From contig NZ_JACCCC010000001.1 in assembly GCF_013408795.1 (NCBI RefSeq), positions 1,116,001 through 1,180,000 on the forward strand: 64,000 nt of DNA, given 5' to 3'. Under the pieces are notes generated by a model that was not told the DNA's origin, did not search any database, and worked only from the letters and a program-made list of their open reading frames with translations. Positions 44,735 through 55,035 of the stretch are shown here, one piece after another (within the stretch, counting starts at the first letter, position 1; each line of letters opens with the position of its first letter). A program made the translations under genes and the position numbers. This DNA comes from Spinactinospora alkalitolerans (lineage in GTDB: Bacteria > Actinomycetota > Actinomycetes > Streptosporangiales > Streptosporangiaceae).

Positions 44735-45765
44735 GCACCCAGCAGTCATCGGCCGAACGACCGGCCGCCCCCGCACCGACCGCGGTCGATCCCCCGGTGG
44801 AGGGCCGCGCCGCTCGCGCCCGCCCGATGCTGGTCCGCCTGGGCCTGGTCGTCGCCGTCGCCGTCGTCGCCGTCGCAGCGGCCTACCTGCGCACCGGCGG
44901 CTCGACCATCGTCGTCACCCAGGCGGTGGTGACCGGGCTGCTGCTCGGCGGCATCTACGGGCTCGTCGCCATGGGCCTGACCCTGATCTTCGGGGTCCTC
45001 GACATCGTGAACTTCGCCCACGGCGCCCTGATGGCGCTGGCGATGTACGTCACCTTCGTCCTGGTGTCGCAGACCGGGATGGACCCCTACCTCACCCTCC
45101 TCGTGAGCGTGCCGCTGCTGTTCCTGCTCGGAGCGGCGATCCAGGGCGGCCTGCTCAACCGGGTCATGGGGCAGCCGCTGCAGAACCAGCTCCTGCTCAC
45201 CCTGGCCATCTCACTGATCATCCAGAACGTCCTGCTCATGGTGTTCACCGGCAACCCGCAGGGGGTGACGGCCGACTACGGCGCACCGCTGTCGGTCTTC
45301 GGCGCGGTCGCCCAGGCACCGCGCGTCATCGCCTTCGTCGCCGCGCTGCTGCTGGCCGGGGTGCTGACGCTGCTGCTGCGGCGCACCCGGATCGGCACGG
45401 CGATCAGGGCGGTGGCGGCCAACCCCGAGGGGGCGCGCCTGGTCGGCATCGACGTCCGGCGCATCCACATCCTGACCTTCGCCATCGGCACGGCCTGCGC
45501 GGCCGCGGCCGGAACCCTGGTCACCCCCTTCGTCACGATCGAACCGCTCGCCGGTGAGGTCTTCAACATCACGGCGTTCGTGATCGTGGTGCTCGGCGGC
45601 ATGGGCAACGTGCTCGGCGCCCTGGTCGGCGGGCTGCTCATCGGCCTGGCCGAGCAGCTCGGCGCCGTCTACTTCCCCGAGCAGAGCCCGATGCTGACGG
45701 TCTTCGCGGTGTTCGTCCTCGTTCTCTTCCTCCGCCCCCAAGGCCTGTTCGGGAGCCGCACATGA
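44731..45765 (+). CDS. Branched-chain amino-acid-type ABC permease, LivH-like
   Basis: A 344-residue permease with about eight membrane segments after a 50-residue cytoplasmic, proline/alanine-rich start. The LivH signature is LLGGIYGLVAMGLTLIFGVL followed by DIVNFAHGALMAL, and the conserved cytoplasmic loop is TRIGTAIRAVAANPEGARLVGIDV. Overlaps both neighbours by four bases. Confidence 0.92.
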   Translation: MSTQQSSAERPAAPAPTAVDPPVEGRAARARPMLVRLGLVVAVAVVAVAAAYLRTGGSTIVVTQAVVTGLLLGGIYGLVAMGLTLIFGVLDIVNFAHGALMALAMYVTFVLVSQTGMDPYLTLLVSVPLLFLLGAAIQGGLLNRVMGQPLQNQLLLTLAISLIIQNVLLMVFTGNPQGVTADYGAPLSVFGAVAQAPRVIAFVAALLLAGVLTLLLRRTRIGTAIRAVAANPEGARLVGIDVRRIHILTFAIGTACAAAAGTLVTPFVTIEPLAGEVFNITAFVIVVLGGMGNVLGALVGGLLIGLAEQLGAVYFPEQSPMLTVFAVFVLVLFLRPQGLFGSRT

Positions 45766-46798
45766 GTACCCCGACGCTTCCCGCGGCCGCGCCGGCGACG
45801 GCGCCGCCGCGAGCGGCCGGACCGGCCCGCCCGCTGCTCGTCCTGGCCGTCCTCACCGTCTGCCTGATCCCGCTGCCGTTCCTGCTGCCGCCGGCCCAGG
45901 AGGCCGTCGCCGTGCGCATCATGATCTTCGCGATCATGGGCGTGTCCTGGAACATCATGAGCGGCTTCGGCGGCATGTTCAGCTTCGGCCACGCCGCCTA
46001 CTTCGGCATCGGCGCCTACACCTCGGCCTACCTCCTGGTCAACCACGGCGTCTCGCCGTGGATCGGGATGGCCGCCGGTGCGCTGCTGGCCGCCCTGTTC
46101 GGGGTGCTGACCGGCTACCTCTCCTTCCGCTACCGGCTGCGCGGCGCCTACTTCGCCCTGGCGACGTTCGCGTTCGCCGAGATGCTGCGGCTGATCGCGG
46201 TCAACTCCGACCTGGTCAACCGGTCGGTGGGGTTCAACGTCCCGCTGATCGAGGGGTCGTCGTGGTGGCTGCTCCAGTTCCCGGTGGGCTCGGCCAACTA
46301 CTACTGGGTCGGGCTGCTGCTGACCGCGGGCGCCGTCGCCGCCAGCATCTGCTTCCTGCGCAGCCGCACCGGCCGGTTCGTCACCGCGGTCCGCGACGAC
46401 GAGAGCGCGGCGTCCTCGCTGGGCATCCCGGTCATGCGCTACAAGCTGGCCACGATCGCGCTCAGCGCCGCGCTCACCGCCGTGGCCGGCGTCCTGTACG
46501 TGCAGTACTACCTGTTCGTCAACCCCGACCTCGCGTTCGGCAACGCGGTCTCGATCCAGGCGATCGTGGTGGCGGTCATCGGCGGGGTCGGCACCATCTG
46601 GGGCCCGGCCATCGGCGCCGTCGTCCTCGGGCCGCTCAACGACATCACCGCCACCCTGCTGCGCAACCCGCCCGAGTACCTGTCGTTCCTGGCCGGGCGC
46701 TCCGGCCTCGACGTGATCATCTACGCGCTGCTGCTCGCCGTGATCATCCTGGTGCTGCCCAAGGGGCTGTACGGCTGGATCAGAGAGAGGAGCCGCAG

Positions 46799-46802
<4 letters not shown>
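45762..46802 (+). CDS. Branched-chain amino-acid-type ABC permease, LivM-like
   Basis: A 346-residue permease. The LivM stretches are SWNIMSGFGGMFSFGHAAYFGIGAY split by short loops, LRGAYFALATFAFAEM and the EAA-like loop RSRTGRFVTAVRDDESAASSLGI. Pairs with the LivH-like protein to form the channel. ATG overlaps the previous stop (ATGA) and its own stop overlaps the ATPase start. Confidence 0.92.
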
Positions 46803-47516
<714 letters not shown>

Positions 47517-47530
<14 letters not shown>

Positions 47531-48218
47531 GGGACTGTGCGCCGGCTACGGGCGCCTGAACATCCTGCACGAGATCTCCCTGACGGTCGGCGCGGGCGAG
47601 ATCGTCGCCCTGGTCGGCGCCAACGGCGCCGGCAAGACCACGGCGCTGCGCGCGGTCAGCGGGCTGATCCGCCCGACCAGGGGCGCGGTCCGCTTCGACG
47701 GGGCCGCCGTCCACACCGCCCGCCCCGACCGCATCGTGCGCGCAGGCCTGGTCCAGGTCGCCGAGGAGCGCCGGCTCTTCGGCCCGCTCACGGTGCTGGA
47801 GAACCTGCAGATGGGGGCCTACGCGCGGCCCGCCGGTGAGCGGGCCGCGCGCCTGGACGAGGTCTTCGAGCTCTTCCCGATCCTGGCCGAGCGGCGCCGC
47901 CAGATCGCCGAGACGATGTCGGGCGGGCAGCAGCAGATGCTCGCGATCGGCCGGGCGCTCATGTCCCGGCCCCGGCTGCTGATGCTCGACGAGCCCTCCA
48001 TCGGCCTGGCCCCCAAGCTGGTGCAGGCCGTGCTCGACGCCGTCCGGCGGATCAGGGACACCGGGGTGCCGGTGCTGCTGGTCGAGCAGAACGCGGCCCA
48101 GGCGCTGGCCGTCTCCGACCGCGCCTACGTGCTGGAGAGCGGGACGATCGCCCTGAGCGGCACCGGCGAGGAGCTGCTGCACGACGACCGCGTCCGCCAG
48201 ACCTACCTCGGACTGTGA
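47517..48218 (+). CDS. ABC transporter ATP-binding protein, LivF-like
   Basis: A 233-residue ATPase with a complete set of motifs: Walker A GANGAGKTT (34-42), signature MSGGQQQMLAIGRAL, Walker B LLMLDEPSIGL and switch His region LLVEQNA (Gln-Asn as usual for LivF). It overlaps the LivG gene by 14 bases. Its stop overlaps the next GTG (GTGA). Confidence 0.92.
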
Positions 48219-49591
48219 GCGCCATGGCGACGGAAGCGGCACGGCGGGCGGCGGCGCGGGCGACCGGTGAACTCGCGGCCTGGTCCGCCGGTCTGCGCTG
48301 GGAGGAGGTGCCCGAGGCGGTCGCCGACCGGCTGCGGCTGGTGCTGGTCGACACGGTCGCGGTCACCGTCGCCGGCGCGCGCTCGCCGGAGCAGCGCGCC
48401 CTCGTCGGGCAGTGGCCCACCGCCGACGGCCCGGCCCCGCTGGTCGGCGCCGGGCGCACCGGCACGGCCGACGAGGCCGCCCGGCTCAACGGCACGGCCG
48501 GTGTCCGGCTGGAACTGGACGAGGGGCACAAGCACGCGGCCGGCCACCCCATGACGCACGCGGCGCACGCGGTGCTGGCGGCGGCCGCCGAAGCCGACGT
48601 CGACGGTCCCGCCCTGTTCGCCGCGGCGCTCGCCGGCTACGAGGTGGCGGCCCGCTTCGGCCGGGCGACCCGGCTGCGGGAGGGGATGCACCCGCACGGC
48701 AACTGGGGCGTGGCCGGCGCCGCGGCCGGAGCGGCGCGCGTGCTGGGCCTGTCCGGCGCGGCCACGGCCGCCGCGATCGACACCGCCGCAGGCCTCGCCG
48801 TCGCCGGGCCGTTCGCCTGCGCGCTGGACGGCAACCCGGTGCGCGACGCCTGGGTCGGGGCCGGCAACGCCAACGGGCTCGCCGCGGCCCGCATGGCGGC
48901 GGCGGGCCTGGCACGGACGACCGGGACCGCGGCCGACACCCTCGGCGGGCTGCTCGGGACCTCCTTCGACGCCGACGGGCTCGCGGCGGGAACGGGCCGG
49001 CGCTGGGAGGTCACCGGCAACTACTTCAAGCGGCACGCCTGCTGCTCCTTCACCCACCCGGCCGTCGACGCGGTCCTCGCCGTCGTCGGGCGCCACCCCG
49101 AACTGGCCGCCGACCCGGTGCGCCGCGTCGCCGAGGTCCACGTCGAAACGCACGCGCTGGCCGGCGGCCTGGACCGGACGCAGTGGCCGACCAGGCTCGC
49201 CGCGATGTTCTCCATCCCGTTCGCCGTCGCGGCGGCCCTGCTGCGCGGCGAGGTGGGCCCCGAGGCCTCCGACCCCGATGCGCTGCGGGACGAGCGCCTG
49301 CGGGCGCTGGCCGGACGGGTCGGTGTCCGGGTCCGGCCCGAACTGACCGCCCGGCTGCCGGCCGAGCGCGCCGCCCGCGTGCGCGTGGTCACCGACCGCG
49401 CCGAGCACGTCGAGGAAGTGCCCAACCCCGTGGGCGACGCCGACCACCGCCCGATGGACGCCGCCGCCGTGCGCGCCAAGGCGCGGTCCCTGGTGGGAGC
49501 GCCGACGGCACGGGCGATCACCGACCTGGTCGCGCGGCTGGAGACCGCCGCGGCCGTCCGCCCCGTCCTGCGCGGACTCGCCGAACTGTGA
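48215..49591 (+). CDS. MmgE/PrpD family protein (second copy)
   Basis: A 458-residue MmgE/PrpD protein, clearly distinct from the copy at 38.1 kb. The stretches LELDEGHKHAAGHPMTHAAHAV, GMHPHGNWGVAGAAA, GNANGLAAARMA and GNYFKRHACCSFTHPAVDAV are the family landmarks. Two MmgE/PrpD genes in divergent halves of one locus suggest two hydration or decarboxylation-type steps or two isomers. GTG 48215 overlaps the LivF stop. Confidence 0.88.
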   Translation: MSAMATEAARRAAARATGELAAWSAGLRWEEVPEAVADRLRLVLVDTVAVTVAGARSPEQRALVGQWPTADGPAPLVGAGRTGTADEAARLNGTAGVRLELDEGHKHAAGHPMTHAAHAVLAAAAEADVDGPALFAAALAGYEVAARFGRATRLREGMHPHGNWGVAGAAAGAARVLGLSGAATAAAIDTAAGLAVAGPFACALDGNPVRDAWVGAGNANGLAAARMAAAGLARTTGTAADTLGGLLGTSFDADGLAAGTGRRWEVTGNYFKRHACCSFTHPAVDAVLAVVGRHPELAADPVRRVAEVHVETHALAGGLDRTQWPTRLAAMFSIPFAVAAALLRGEVGPEASDPDALRDERLRALAGRVGVRVRPELTARLPAERAARVRVVTDRAEHVEEVPNPVGDADHRPMDAAAVRAKARSLVGAPTARAITDLVARLETAAAVRPVLRGLAEL

Positions 49592-49604
49592 GGTGTGCGA
49601 CCCC

Positions 49605-50300
49605 ATGACCAACGACCGATCCGGCCGCCGGGTGCGGCTGCTGGCGATCACCCCCATCCACGTCGACGGCGCCGAACTCGGCCGCCGGCTGGACCGGTAC
49701 CGGCGCCTGGCCCCGCCCGGCCTGGAGGTCGAGCTGCGCGACATCGGCGCGCGGGCGCCGCGCGCCCTGGACGGCGCCGGCGACGTCCGGCGCTCCACCG
49801 GGCTGATGGCCGAGGCCGTCGCGGCGGCGGAGGACGAGGGCTTCGACGCGGTGCTGCCCGACTGCGTCCTCGACCCGGCGGTCCCCGCCGATGCCGCGGC
49901 GCCCGGGCGGGTGCGGGGCATCCTCCGGCTGTGCTGCGGACGGCTGTGGGGCGAGGGCCGCCGCTTCGGCGCGGTGGCGCGCAACGCCGCGATCGCCGCC
50001 GAACTCGACCGCAGGGTGGCCGACTACGGCTGCGCCGAAGGCTACGTCGGGACCGAGGTCCTCGACCTCGACGTCGCCGCGATCGCCGATGAACGGCGGT
50101 GGAACGAGGCCCTCGGCGCCGCGCTGGACCGGCTCGCCGGACGCGGGGCGAGCGCCGTGATCAACGGGTGCAGCGCGGTCGACCTCGATCCGGGGGCGGC
50201 CTTCGGCGTCGACGTCGTCGACCCCACCGCGCTGGCGCTGGCCGCGCTCGCCCCGCTGCCCGCGTCCGCCGTGCTCCCCGCCGCGGGAGCCCGCTCGTGA
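49605..50300 (+). CDS. Asp/Glu/hydantoin racemase family protein
   Basis: A 231-residue protein of the Asp/Glu/hydantoin racemase superfamily, which also contains maleate isomerase and arylmalonate decarboxylase. A first cysteine is in LPDCVLDPA and the second in INGCSAVDLD, the two-cysteine acid/base arrangement of cofactor-independent racemases. ATG 49605 has GAGGTG nine bases upstream; GTG 49593 is an alternative. Next to a hydantoinase it may racemise a hydantoin or isomerise a cis/trans dicarboxylate. Confidence 0.8.
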   Translation: MTNDRSGRRVRLLAITPIHVDGAELGRRLDRYRRLAPPGLEVELRDIGARAPRALDGAGDVRRSTGLMAEAVAAAEDEGFDAVLPDCVLDPAVPADAAAPGRVRGILRLCCGRLWGEGRRFGAVARNAAIAAELDRRVADYGCAEGYVGTEVLDLDVAAIADERRWNEALGAALDRLAGRGASAVINGCSAVDLDPGAAFGVDVVDPTALALAALAPLPASAVLPAAGARS

Positions 50301-50391
50301 CGCGGCGCCGGGCGGCACCGGCGATCGCCGCGGCGCAGAACGGCGCCGGGACGTCCTCCCGGCGCGACGGAGTCCGTGAGAAGGGAACAGT

Positions 50392-51852
50392 ATGTCCGAG
50401 TTCGATCTGATCATCAGCAACGTCCGCGTGGTGCGGCCCGACACCGACACGGTGCGGACCGGCGACATCGCGGTGCGCGACGGCCGGGTGGCCGAGATCG
50501 CCGAGGGCATCGACGCCGCCCGCGCCCTCGAGACCGTCGACGGCGGGGGCCGGCTGGCGTTCCCCGGGGCGGTCGACGCCCACCAGCACTGGGGGATCTA
50601 CAACCCGCTGGAGATCGACGCCCGCACCGAGAGCCGGGCGTCGGCCCAGGGCGGGGTGACCACCGGCCTGACCTACATCCGCACCGGCCAGTACTACCTG
50701 AACAAGGGCGGGGACTACGCCGACTTCTTCCCCGAGGTGCTGCAGCGCGCGCAGGGCGCGGCGCACGTCGACTACGCCTTCCACGTCGCGCCGATGCAGC
50801 GCAGCCACCTGGACGAGCTCGACGCGCTGGTCGACGAGTTCGGCGTCACCTCGTTCAAGATCTTCATGTTCTACGGCAGCCACGGCCTGCACGGCCGCTC
50901 GGCCGACCAGGCGTCGTTCCTGATGACCCCGCCCGGCGAGCGCTACGACATCGCCCACTTCGAGTTCGTGATGCGCGCGCTGCAGGGCGTGCGTGAGCGG
51001 CACCCGGAGATCGCCGAGCGGATCTCGCTGTCGCTGCACTGCGAGACCGCCGAGATCATGGCCGCCTACACCCGCATGGTCGAGGAGGAGGGCGAACTGT
51101 CGGGGCTGGCCGCCTACAGCGCCTCGCGGCCCCCGCACTCCGAGGGCCTGGCGGTCACCATCGCCTCCTACCTGGCCCACGAGACCGGCCTGCCGACGAT
51201 CAACCTGCTGCACCTGTCCTCGGCCAAGGCGCTGGAGGCCGCCCTGACCATGGCCAGGGCCTTCCCGCACATCGACTTCCGGCGCGAGGTGACCCTGGGC
51301 CACCTGCTCACCGACATCGACACCGCGCACGGCGTCGGCGGCAAGGTCAACCCGCCCATCCGCCCCCGCGACGACGTCGAGGCGCTGTGGCGGCACGTGC
51401 TGGCCGGCGAGGTGGACTGGGTGGTCAGCGACCACGCCTGCTGCAAGGACGAGGCCAAGTTCGGCGCCGACCGCGACGACGTCTTCCTGGCCAAGTCCGG
51501 GTTCGGCGGCGCGGAGTACCTGCTGCCCGGCCTGGTCTCCGAAGGCCGCAAGCGCGGCCTGTCCGACCCGGCCGTCGCCCGGCTGGTCTCGTGGAACCCC
51601 GCTCAGCGCTACGGGCTGACCGGCAAGGGCACCATCGCCCCCGGCTACGACGCCGACATCGCGCTGGTCGACCCCGACGCGCCCTGGACCGTCCGGGCCG
51701 AGGACTCCGAGTCCACCCAGGAGTACACGCCCTTCGAGGGCGTCGAGATCGGCGCCCGGGTCACCGACGTGTTCCTGCGCGGCACCCGGATCGTCGACGC
51801 CGGCAAGGTCGTCGGCGACCCCCATGGCGCCTACATCAGGCGCAACCGCTGA
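50392..51852 (+). CDS. Hydantoinase/dihydropyrimidinase-like amidohydrolase
   Basis: A 486-residue cyclic-amide hydrolase of the D-hydantoinase/dihydropyrimidinase/allantoinase group. Metal ligands are His64 and His66 in VDAHQHWG, carboxylated Lys156 in TSFKIFMFY, then SLHCETAEIM, NLLHLSSAKA and the catalytic Asp in WVVSDHACCKDE. The length fits the family. GAAGGGAACAGT precedes the ATG. Likely the ring-opening step of the cluster. Last gene of the plus operon; it converges on zwf with only 15 bases between, and no hairpin is evident there. Confidence 0.9.
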   Translation: MSEFDLIISNVRVVRPDTDTVRTGDIAVRDGRVAEIAEGIDAARALETVDGGGRLAFPGAVDAHQHWGIYNPLEIDARTESRASAQGGVTTGLTYIRTGQYYLNKGGDYADFFPEVLQRAQGAAHVDYAFHVAPMQRSHLDELDALVDEFGVTSFKIFMFYGSHGLHGRSADQASFLMTPPGERYDIAHFEFVMRALQGVRERHPEIAERISLSLHCETAEIMAAYTRMVEEEGELSGLAAYSASRPPHSEGLAVTIASYLAHETGLPTINLLHLSSAKALEAALTMARAFPHIDFRREVTLGHLLTDIDTAHGVGGKVNPPIRPRDDVEALWRHVLAGEVDWVVSDHACCKDEAKFGADRDDVFLAKSGFGGAEYLLPGLVSEGRKRGLSDPAVARLVSWNPAQRYGLTGKGTIAPGYDADIALVDPDAPWTVRAEDSESTQEYTPFEGVEIGARVTDVFLRGTRIVDAGKVVGDPHGAYIRRNR

Positions 51853-51867
51853 GGCCCGCCGTAAGGA

Positions 51868-53304
51868 TCAGTCGCGCGACACCCGCCAGCCGCGCGGGGC
51901 GGCGAGGGCGTCGGCCTGCTCCGGGCCCCACGAGCCCTGCGGGTAGCCGATGGGCTCCGGCGGTTCGCGCAGCACCGGATCGCACACCTCCCACAGGCGC
52001 TCCACCCCGTCGGCCCGGGTGAACAGCATCGGGTCGCCGCGCATGACGTCGAGGAGCAGCCGCTCGTAGGCCTCCAGCGGCTCCGTCCCGGCGAAGGAGC
52101 GGGCGAAGTCGAGCACGAAGCGCGCGGGCGCGATGTCCAGGTCGGGGCCGGGGCGCTTGGCCCGCACCTCGATGGTGATCTCCGGCTCGTCGGTGAGCTC
52201 GAACACCAGCTCGTCCACGCCCTCGCAGTCCTCGTCGGCGAGGTCGAACATCTTCAGCGGCGGCCCGTGGAACCCGACCGTGATCGTGCGCCGCTTGGCC
52301 CGCAGCGCCTTGCCGGTGCGCAGCAGGAACGGCACGCCCGACCAGCGCCAGTTGTCGACGCGGGCCTCCAGCGCCACGAACGTCTCGGCCGTGGAGCGCG
52401 GGTCCACCCCCTCCTCCTCGCGGTACCCCTCGTACTGGCCGAACACCACCCGGTCCGGGTCCAGCGGGCGCAGCGACTCGAACACCTTGGTCTTCTCGTC
52501 GCGCAGCGCCTCGGCGGTCAGCCGCGCGGGCGGCTCCAGGGCGACGAAGCTCAGCAGTTGGAACAGGTGCGTGGAGACCATGTCCTTGAAGGCCCCGGTG
52601 GCCTCGTAGAAGCCGGCGCGGCCTTCGAGCCCGATCTCCTCGGGCACGTCGATCTGCACGTAGCCGACGTGGTGCCGGTTCCACACCGGCTCGAACAGTC
52701 CGCTCGCGAAGCGCAGGGTGAGGATGTTCTGCACCGCCTCCTTGCCCAGGAAGTGGTCGATGCGGAAGACCCGCGACTCCTCCATCACGTCGTGGATCGC
52801 GGCGTCCAGCTCCCGCGCCGACGCCAGGTCGGTGCCGAAGGGCTTCTCGACCACCAGGCGGGCGCGCGCGTCGAACCCCTCCTTGGCGATCATCCGCACC
52901 ATCGGCTCCATGACCGAGGGCGGAACCGACAGGTAGAGCAGCCGCTCGGCGTCCTCGCCCAGCTCCTCCTCGGTGCGGCGCACCAGCGAGGCGAGGTCGG
53001 CGCCGTTGTCGGTCGAGGCGGCCCGGTAGGACACCCCGGCCGCGAACTCGCGCCGCTCCCGCGCGTCGCCCTCCTCCGGGGCGAACTCCTCCAGGGACCG
53101 ACACACGTGGTCGCGGAAGTCCTCCTCGGAGCGCGGGCGCTGCCCGGAGGCCACGATGCGCGTCTCGGGCAGCAGGCCGGCCCGGTCCAGGTGGAACAGC
53201 GCGGGGAAGAGCTTGCGCCTGGCGAGGTCCCCGGTCGCGCCGAAGAGCACGAACACCTGCGGCGCGGGCCCGCTTCCCGCGCCGCTGTCGGAAGTCGGTT
53301 CCAT
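51868..53304 (-). CDS. zwf: Glucose-6-phosphate 1-dehydrogenase
   Basis: A 478-residue G6PD, first enzyme of the oxidative pentose phosphate route, making NADPH. The NADP-binding GATGDLA is at 22-28 and the substrate/active-site segment RIDHFLGKE at 181-189, with EKPFGTDL at about 153-160. ATG 53304 has GAGAGGAG upstream. It is a stand-alone gene here, outside a tal-tkt-pgl operon, so it may be a second G6PD paralogue; that needs the rest of the genome. Confidence 0.95.
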   Translation of the reverse strand: MEPTSDSGAGSGPAPQVFVLFGATGDLARRKLFPALFHLDRAGLLPETRIVASGQRPRSEEDFRDHVCRSLEEFAPEEGDARERREFAAGVSYRAASTDNGADLASLVRRTEEELGEDAERLLYLSVPPSVMEPMVRMIAKEGFDARARLVVEKPFGTDLASARELDAAIHDVMEESRVFRIDHFLGKEAVQNILTLRFASGLFEPVWNRHHVGYVQIDVPEEIGLEGRAGFYEATGAFKDMVSTHLFQLLSFVALEPPARLTAEALRDEKTKVFESLRPLDPDRVVFGQYEGYREEEGVDPRSTAETFVALEARVDNWRWSGVPFLLRTGKALRAKRRTITVGFHGPPLKMFDLADEDCEGVDELVFELTDEPEITIEVRAKRPGPDLDIAPARFVLDFARSFAGTEPLEAYERLLLDVMRGDPMLFTRADGVERLWEVCDPVLREPPEPIGYPQGSWGPEQADALAAPRGWRVSRD

Positions 53305-53397
53305 GGTGGCTCCTCTCGATGGGACGTCGGCCGGACGCGTCCTCGCAGCACCGACTTTCCCGAAGGAACGAGCTCTAACGTGCGGGCGCCGCCCGAG

Positions 53398-53865
53398 TCA
53401 GCGCGGGGAGACCTCGCTGGTGACCTCCCAGGCGATCTCCTCGGCGAGGTCGTCGGTGAGTTCGGCGCCGCCGAGGCGCTCGGCCAGTTGGGTGGCGCGG
53501 TACAGGACGCGGAAGCCGAGCGCGCCGGCCTCTCCCGCGCTCACGATCGCGTAGTCCTCCCACAGGGACGGATCGACCGCGATCACGATGACGTCGTCGT
53601 TGTGCGGGACCGCCCCGGGCTCGTGCGCCTCGTACAGGTCCCGGATGTCATCGGCCGCCACGACGGGCAGGTCCCGCTCCGCCGTGTAGTTCTCCTCCAG
53701 CGCCGCCGCCTGCTCGACGCTCAGATCGCCGCGGTCGTAGCCGAAGTCGTCGGCGTGCGCCCCGAGCACCTGCTCGATCCCGGCGACCTGCCGCCGCACC
53801 GCCTCCGCGCTCGCGGCGCCGTAGCTCGCGTCCCTGATCCGGACGGCCAACTCGTGCACGTCCAC
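53398..53865 (-). CDS. Hypothetical acidic protein
   Basis: A 155-residue acidic, soluble protein that I do not recognise. It has no signal peptide or membrane segment. A possible alpha-beta pattern ends with a helical region LAERLGGAELTDDLAEEIAWEV. GTG 53865 has GGGGGAGG eight bases upstream, a strong ribosome site that supports it being expressed. It is upstream of zwf on the same strand with a 93-base gap. Confidence 0.6.
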   Translation of the reverse strand: MDVHELAVRIRDASYGAASAEAVRRQVAGIEQVLGAHADDFGYDRGDLSVEQAAALEENYTAERDLPVVAADDIRDLYEAHEPGAVPHNDDVIVIAVDPSLWEDYAIVSAGEAGALGFRVLYRATQLAERLGGAELTDDLAEEIAWEVTSEVSPR

Positions 53866-54019
53866 CTGGTTGCCTCCCCCGAGTCACCGGCTCCCTGGGC
53901 GGCCGCGCCGCCACCGGACCACATGCTCCCACAGGCTGATCCGGTGGCGGCGCGGCTTGGCGGAGCGAGGAGGGCGGGCGTGCGGCCGACCGGTGCGGAC
54001 GCGTGGTCCCGCACCGGGC

Positions 54020-54730
54020 TCACCCCTCGCTGACCTTCCTGCGCAACGGCCGGATCCCGCGGTGGGCGCGCGTCCCGTCCCCGGCGGCGGCGCGCGCCCG
54101 CGTCCGCGCCAAGACCTCCTCGGCCCGCGCGAGCGCGGCGCGCCGGTCCCGCAGGTCCTGCTCGGCGGCCTCCAGACCGGTCCGCGTGGTCCTCAGGTGC
54201 TCGCGCTCGGCGTCGGAGGCCTGCTCGGCGTCCTCGACCCGCCGGGCCAGCGCGTCGTCCCTGCGCTGCCACCGCCGCAGGCGCCGGCCGAACGAGAAGA
54301 GGACGTCGGCGAGGTCGGGCCTGAAGTCCCAGTGGTCCTGCCGCACCTCCTGGCGCTCCGCAAGGGTCCGCGCCATGGCCCGCAGCATGGTGACGGCGTC
54401 GGCCATCTCCGCTTCGGCTGAGCGGACGGCCTCCTCGGCCTCGGCCACCCGGGCGTGCGCCCGCGTCCAGCGCTCCCGCACCGCCGGCAGCGCCGCGGCG
54501 GCCCTGGACGCCTCGGAGCGCCGCGTCCGCAGCTCCTCGGCCGCGCGAACGGCGCGGGTGAACCCCGAAACGCCGGCCGACCACCATCGGCGCACGGCGT
54601 CCGGCCCCGCTCCGATGTCCTTCCCGTGGAGCAGGCCCGCCGGATCCGCTCCGCCCCGTTCATCGTCGACTTCCCGCGCACCGGTTCCCCCGCATCGCCC
54701 GTCTGTCACGTTCCGTCCGAAGATCGCCAC
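54020..54730 (-). CDS. Hypothetical coiled-coil protein
   Basis: A 236-residue protein with high content of Ala, Arg and Glu and two long heptad-like regions (about 60-125 and 150-220) that should form coiled coils. No signal peptide, membrane segment or enzyme motif is visible. GTG 54730 lacks a Shine-Dalgarno sequence; a TATTAA lies six bases upstream, so a leaderless start is possible. It is 154 bases upstream of the preceding hypothetical gene on the same strand. Confidence 0.55.
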   Translation of the reverse strand: MAIFGRNVTDGRCGGTGAREVDDERGGADPAGLLHGKDIGAGPDAVRRWWSAGVSGFTRAVRAAEELRTRRSEASRAAAALPAVRERWTRAHARVAEAEEAVRSAEAEMADAVTMLRAMARTLAERQEVRQDHWDFRPDLADVLFSFGRRLRRWQRRDDALARRVEDAEQASDAEREHLRTTRTGLEAAEQDLRDRRAALARAEEVLARTRARAAAGDGTRAHRGIRPLRRKVSEG

Positions 54731-54843
54731 GAAACGTTAATATCACCGCGGTCGCCGACACGGCAGGGGCGGACGGCATCCGAGCACCAGACCGCATCCG
54801 GCCACGCCCGAAAACCGCGCCGATAAAGATCCCCGTGATAAAA

Positions 54844-54932
54844 GCTCCCGGTGCGGGAGCGCAGAGCACGGCCGAGACCTGCTGCGCTGACCCCTTCCGG
54901 GCGGTTTCGGCCTTGTGGGCGTTGAAACCGCC
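54844..54932 (-). terminator. Two hairpins downstream of the 1-phosphofructokinase gene
   Basis: The 305-base gap after the kinase stop contains GGCGGTTTC/GAAACCGCC (54900-54932, nine-base stem, 15-base loop) and GCTCCCG/CGGGAGC (54844-54860, seven-base stem, three-base loop). Both are probable termination structures. The rest of 54731-55035 holds the presumed promoter of the coiled-coil gene and nothing else I can name. Confidence 0.55.
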
Positions 54933-55035
54933 GGTTTAGGGCCTCCACCCTGTCGGCCGTGACCTCACCGGACGGCCCGCGCCGGCCGCCGCGCAATGGC
55001 GCCGTCCGAGAGCGCGGTCGCGCCGCTCCCCGGTG